DNA from: JBFWWP01 sp050246115
GTDB taxonomy: Bacteria; Planctomycetota; UBA8108; UBA1146; JAJFFE01
Reading direction: 5' to 3'
NCBI GenBank assembly: GCA_050246115.1
Contig: JBFWWP010000006.1
Span: 127,472-191,471 of the forward strand
Length of the DNA: 64,000 nucleotides
The notes under the pieces were generated by a model, which saw nothing but the letters and a program-made list of their open reading frames with translations, did no database searches and was not told the origin of the DNA. The translations under genes and the position numbers were made by a program. Below are positions 62,246-64,000 of this stretch, piece by piece (the first letter of the stretch is position 1; each line of letters opens with the position of its first letter).

Positions 62246-62609
62246 CGGTCGGCTCGGCCACTCGCGACTCGTTGCGGGCGGCGCTCGCCGTTCGACTCGA
62301 AGACCAAGACCCGCTCCTGCAGTCGGACGTCGAGCACACAGCATCCCGCCCGAAAGTAATCCGCCGAGTGAGCCCGGTAGCACGTTCGTGTCTTCCGCGA
62401 AGTGCGCCCTCGGTGTCAGAACGGCATGATGAGTCCATCGCGACCGAGTCCTGGGCGTGCCAGTTGGCCTCGGTGGGTCGGTGGGGGGACCGGTTGCTGA
62501 GTGGCGTGACGGTCGGCAAGCGTCGTTCTGGGGTGGCGGCTGCTTTCTAGTCGTGCTGTGAGAGCTGCGACGCCACCATGCGGTGCGGTCCAGAGTTGGA
62601 GGGAGCACA
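62246..62609. other. 364-base gap holding the left long direct repeat
   Basis: Positions 62341-62526 form the left copy of a direct repeat (see 63615-63801). No gene is supported. Confidence 0.6.
62341..62526. repeat. long direct repeat, left copy
   Basis: About 186 bp matching 63615-63801 with only scattered differences, in the same orientation. It begins with GCATCCCGCCCGAAAGTAAT. Confidence 0.85.
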
Positions 62610-63539
62610 TTGGCGCAGAGCACAGAACGGCCTCTAGCGGTGATCGTTGGGTTGGCACTTTGTCTGGGTTGTACCGACAGAGGACCCTCGACAACAGCGG
62701 GTGCTCCCGACCAGGAATTGCCGCTCATGGGATGGGGTTCCGCTGGAGAAGATATGTGCAAGTCCAGTCTGTGGATGCGACCTTTTCTACGAGGCTTTGA
62801 CGTCCAGTGGTCAAGAGTGAAGGACGTGCAGTCGGGCTGGACGAAGCGGCAGGTTATTGAGCACTTGGACGTCGCTGGCAACTTCGAAGTTGCCTACCGA
62901 TTGAACGCCCAGGATATCGAGATCGTGAGTTACCAGGTACACGATGGACGTCGCAGTGGTGTGTTCGTGTGTGTCTATATCAATGAGAAGTTCCAGAAGT
63001 GGGTGCCCTGGATTGCTCAGCGACCGCCCGCGGATGCAAAGGTAACTTCCTCGGATCCGGAGGTCAGCTTAACCAACGCGGGTCGGTGGCCACAAGCCGT
63101 CACTAGCCAAGAACCACTCACGACTGAAGCGATGGACAAACTGTTGCTCGGCGGTTCTGACGGTACTGACGTTGGTTTGGGCGTGGCGCTCCTTCCATTT
63201 CGCGGTAACGCCAGAAGGCGACATGAGAATGCGGTCCGCGTGAACGCCGTGATTCTCAGGTTCTTGTCGGGACACTATGTGCCCCTCGGACAACAGATGC
63301 CTGGTTCTTATCGTGAGATCCTGAACAAGCCCCGAGTGTCAGCGAGCAATTCGCTGGGGATAGAAGTCCACGCCAGGGACCTTTCGGATGGTGGAACAGC
63401 GATTTGTATGAGAGGATACCCAGAGCAACCAGGGCTGATTGATTGGGAAAGGCATGCGCCGGTCATTGTCTGTGCCGACAAGAACCTCATTATCACGGTC
63501 GTGTACGGGGGGGGGCTCGCCCGGAGTTTAGCCTGGTGA
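62610..63539 (+). CDS. lipoprotein of unknown function, lower-GC island gene
   Basis: 309 aa from TTG 62610, preceded by GGAGGGA; GTG 62583 is an alternative. A lipoprotein signal is seen with lipobox LCLGC near residue 20. The remainder shows no family I recognise; it has mixed alpha/beta character with segments such as FLRGFDVQWSRVKDVQSGWT and LGIEVHARDLSDGGTAICM. Base composition is visibly less GC-rich than the neighbours and rarer codons such as AGA and TTA-type appear. Flanking direct repeats suggest acquisition or insertion. Confidence 0.55.
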   Translation: MAQSTERPLAVIVGLALCLGCTDRGPSTTAGAPDQELPLMGWGSAGEDMCKSSLWMRPFLRGFDVQWSRVKDVQSGWTKRQVIEHLDVAGNFEVAYRLNAQDIEIVSYQVHDGRRSGVFVCVYINEKFQKWVPWIAQRPPADAKVTSSDPEVSLTNAGRWPQAVTSQEPLTTEAMDKLLLGGSDGTDVGLGVALLPFRGNARRRHENAVRVNAVILRFLSGHYVPLGQQMPGSYREILNKPRVSASNSLGIEVHARDLSDGGTAICMRGYPEQPGLIDWERHAPVIVCADKNLIITVVYGGGLARSLAW

Positions 63540-63566
63540 CAGCCGCCCCGGAGTAGGCCGGATTGG

Positions 63567-63801
63567 CACACAGCATCCCGCCCGAAAGTAATCCGCCGTG
63601 CACACATCCCGCGCGCATCCCGCCCGAAAGTAATCCGCCGAGTAAGCCCGGTAGCACGGTCGTGCCTTCCGCGAAGTGCGCCCTCGGTGTCGAGAACGGC
63701 ATGATGAGTCCATCGCGACCGAAGTCCTGGGCGTGCCAGTTGGCCTCGGTCGGTCGGTGGGGGGGCCGGTTGCTGAGTGGCGTGACCGTCGGCAATCGTC
63801 G
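63567..63801. repeat. long direct repeat, right copy with extra short repeat
   Basis: 63615-63801 matches 62341-62526. A shorter additional copy of the first 30 bases lies at 63567-63598, so CATCCCGCCCGAAAGTAATC occurs three times in total in the window end. Confidence 0.85.
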
Positions 63802-64000
63802 TAAGGCTGGCCCGATGGCGGGCGGTGTTGGCGAGTGTTGCTGGTGTCGAGCGCCAGTGTTCAGCGATCTCTCGCACTCGGGGTCCGCGCCCACGAGAAC
63901 CGAGTCGTGCCACATTCACGAGTGAGTCGGCGGGGGCTGCGAAGCGAGCCAAGAGTGCTGCCGCAGAGATCTCAAAGCCGTGTCGTGAGCGACGCACGTC
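63802..64000. other. right edge without a recognisable gene
   Basis: Open frames on both strands here are translated repeats or lack resemblance to known families. A gene could begin beyond the edge. Confidence 0.5.

Noticed and set aside
63308..63997. Minus-strand open frame of 229 codons at the right end
   Set aside because: It translates the direct repeats and the antisense of the lipoprotein gene; no family match or ribosome site.

Overview
The window is about 64 kb of high-GC bacterial DNA with dense genes on both strands. The best taxonomic guess is an uncultured member of Planctomycetota. This is an inference from eight secreted proteins that end in the tandem calcium-loop (dockerin-like) module typical of that phylum, from pseudopilin-type secretion genes, and from a large VWA / coiled-coil membrane operon. 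No rRNA, tRNA or CRISPR array was found.

Layout. 1-10.7 kb holds housekeeping and accessory enzymes: a 5'-truncated 4-hydroxybenzoyl-CoA-reductase-type FAD subunit, a lipoprotein MsrA-MsrB fusion, a Tat-exported PhoX-like phosphatase, a HerA/FtsK-type ATPase overlapping a membrane M28 peptidase, and pncB on the minus strand. 11-16 kb holds two dockerin-type secreted proteins, a methyltransferase, a YdeI-like protein and an orphan RecQ C-terminal/PRTase protein. 16.3-23.6 kb looks like a type II secretion or pseudopilin locus (GspL-, GspC-, GspK-, GspI/J-like). It is split at 17.2-18.2 kb by a repeat array that resembles integron attC cassettes carrying decayed four-helix-bundle genes. 23.7-34.4 kb is a minus-strand block of six secreted proteins combining cohesin-like beta domains with C-terminal dockerin-like modules. 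It contains terminators, two promoters and a nested-palindrome (MITE-like) element. 35-50.5 kb is mostly core metabolism: nadD-asnS on the minus strand, then ald, a polyprenyl synthase, moaC, folD, mutL, DAHP synthase, an M16 peptidase pair (YmfF/YmfH type) and a glutamate/dicarboxylate symporter with a PDZ-like insertion on the plus strand, then mutY coupled to a dimethylargininase-like gene on the minus strand. 50.7-62.2 kb includes a TlpA-like lipoprotein, methyltransferases, aroC, an AhpD-like protein and a three-gene operon (coiled-coil membrane protein, NHL lipoprotein, VWA membrane protein). The right end carries a lower-GC lipoprotein gene flanked by direct repeats of about 187 bp.

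The most striking observation is three genes within 8 kb (50713-51909, 55896-56483, 56800-58404) that are each interrupted by a single in-frame UGA and otherwise continue as intact family members. In two of them the UGA falls exactly on a redox cysteine (W-UGA-G-P-C in the thioredoxin-like protein; C-F-Y-UGA-x-x-x-H in the AhpD-like protein). In all three a compact hairpin with a GG-starting apical loop lies 17-31 nt downstream of the UGA, as expected for a bacterial SECIS. UGA is an ordinary stop in many neighbouring genes, so the code is not reassigned. I read these as candidate selenoproteins; the selABC genes are not in the window.
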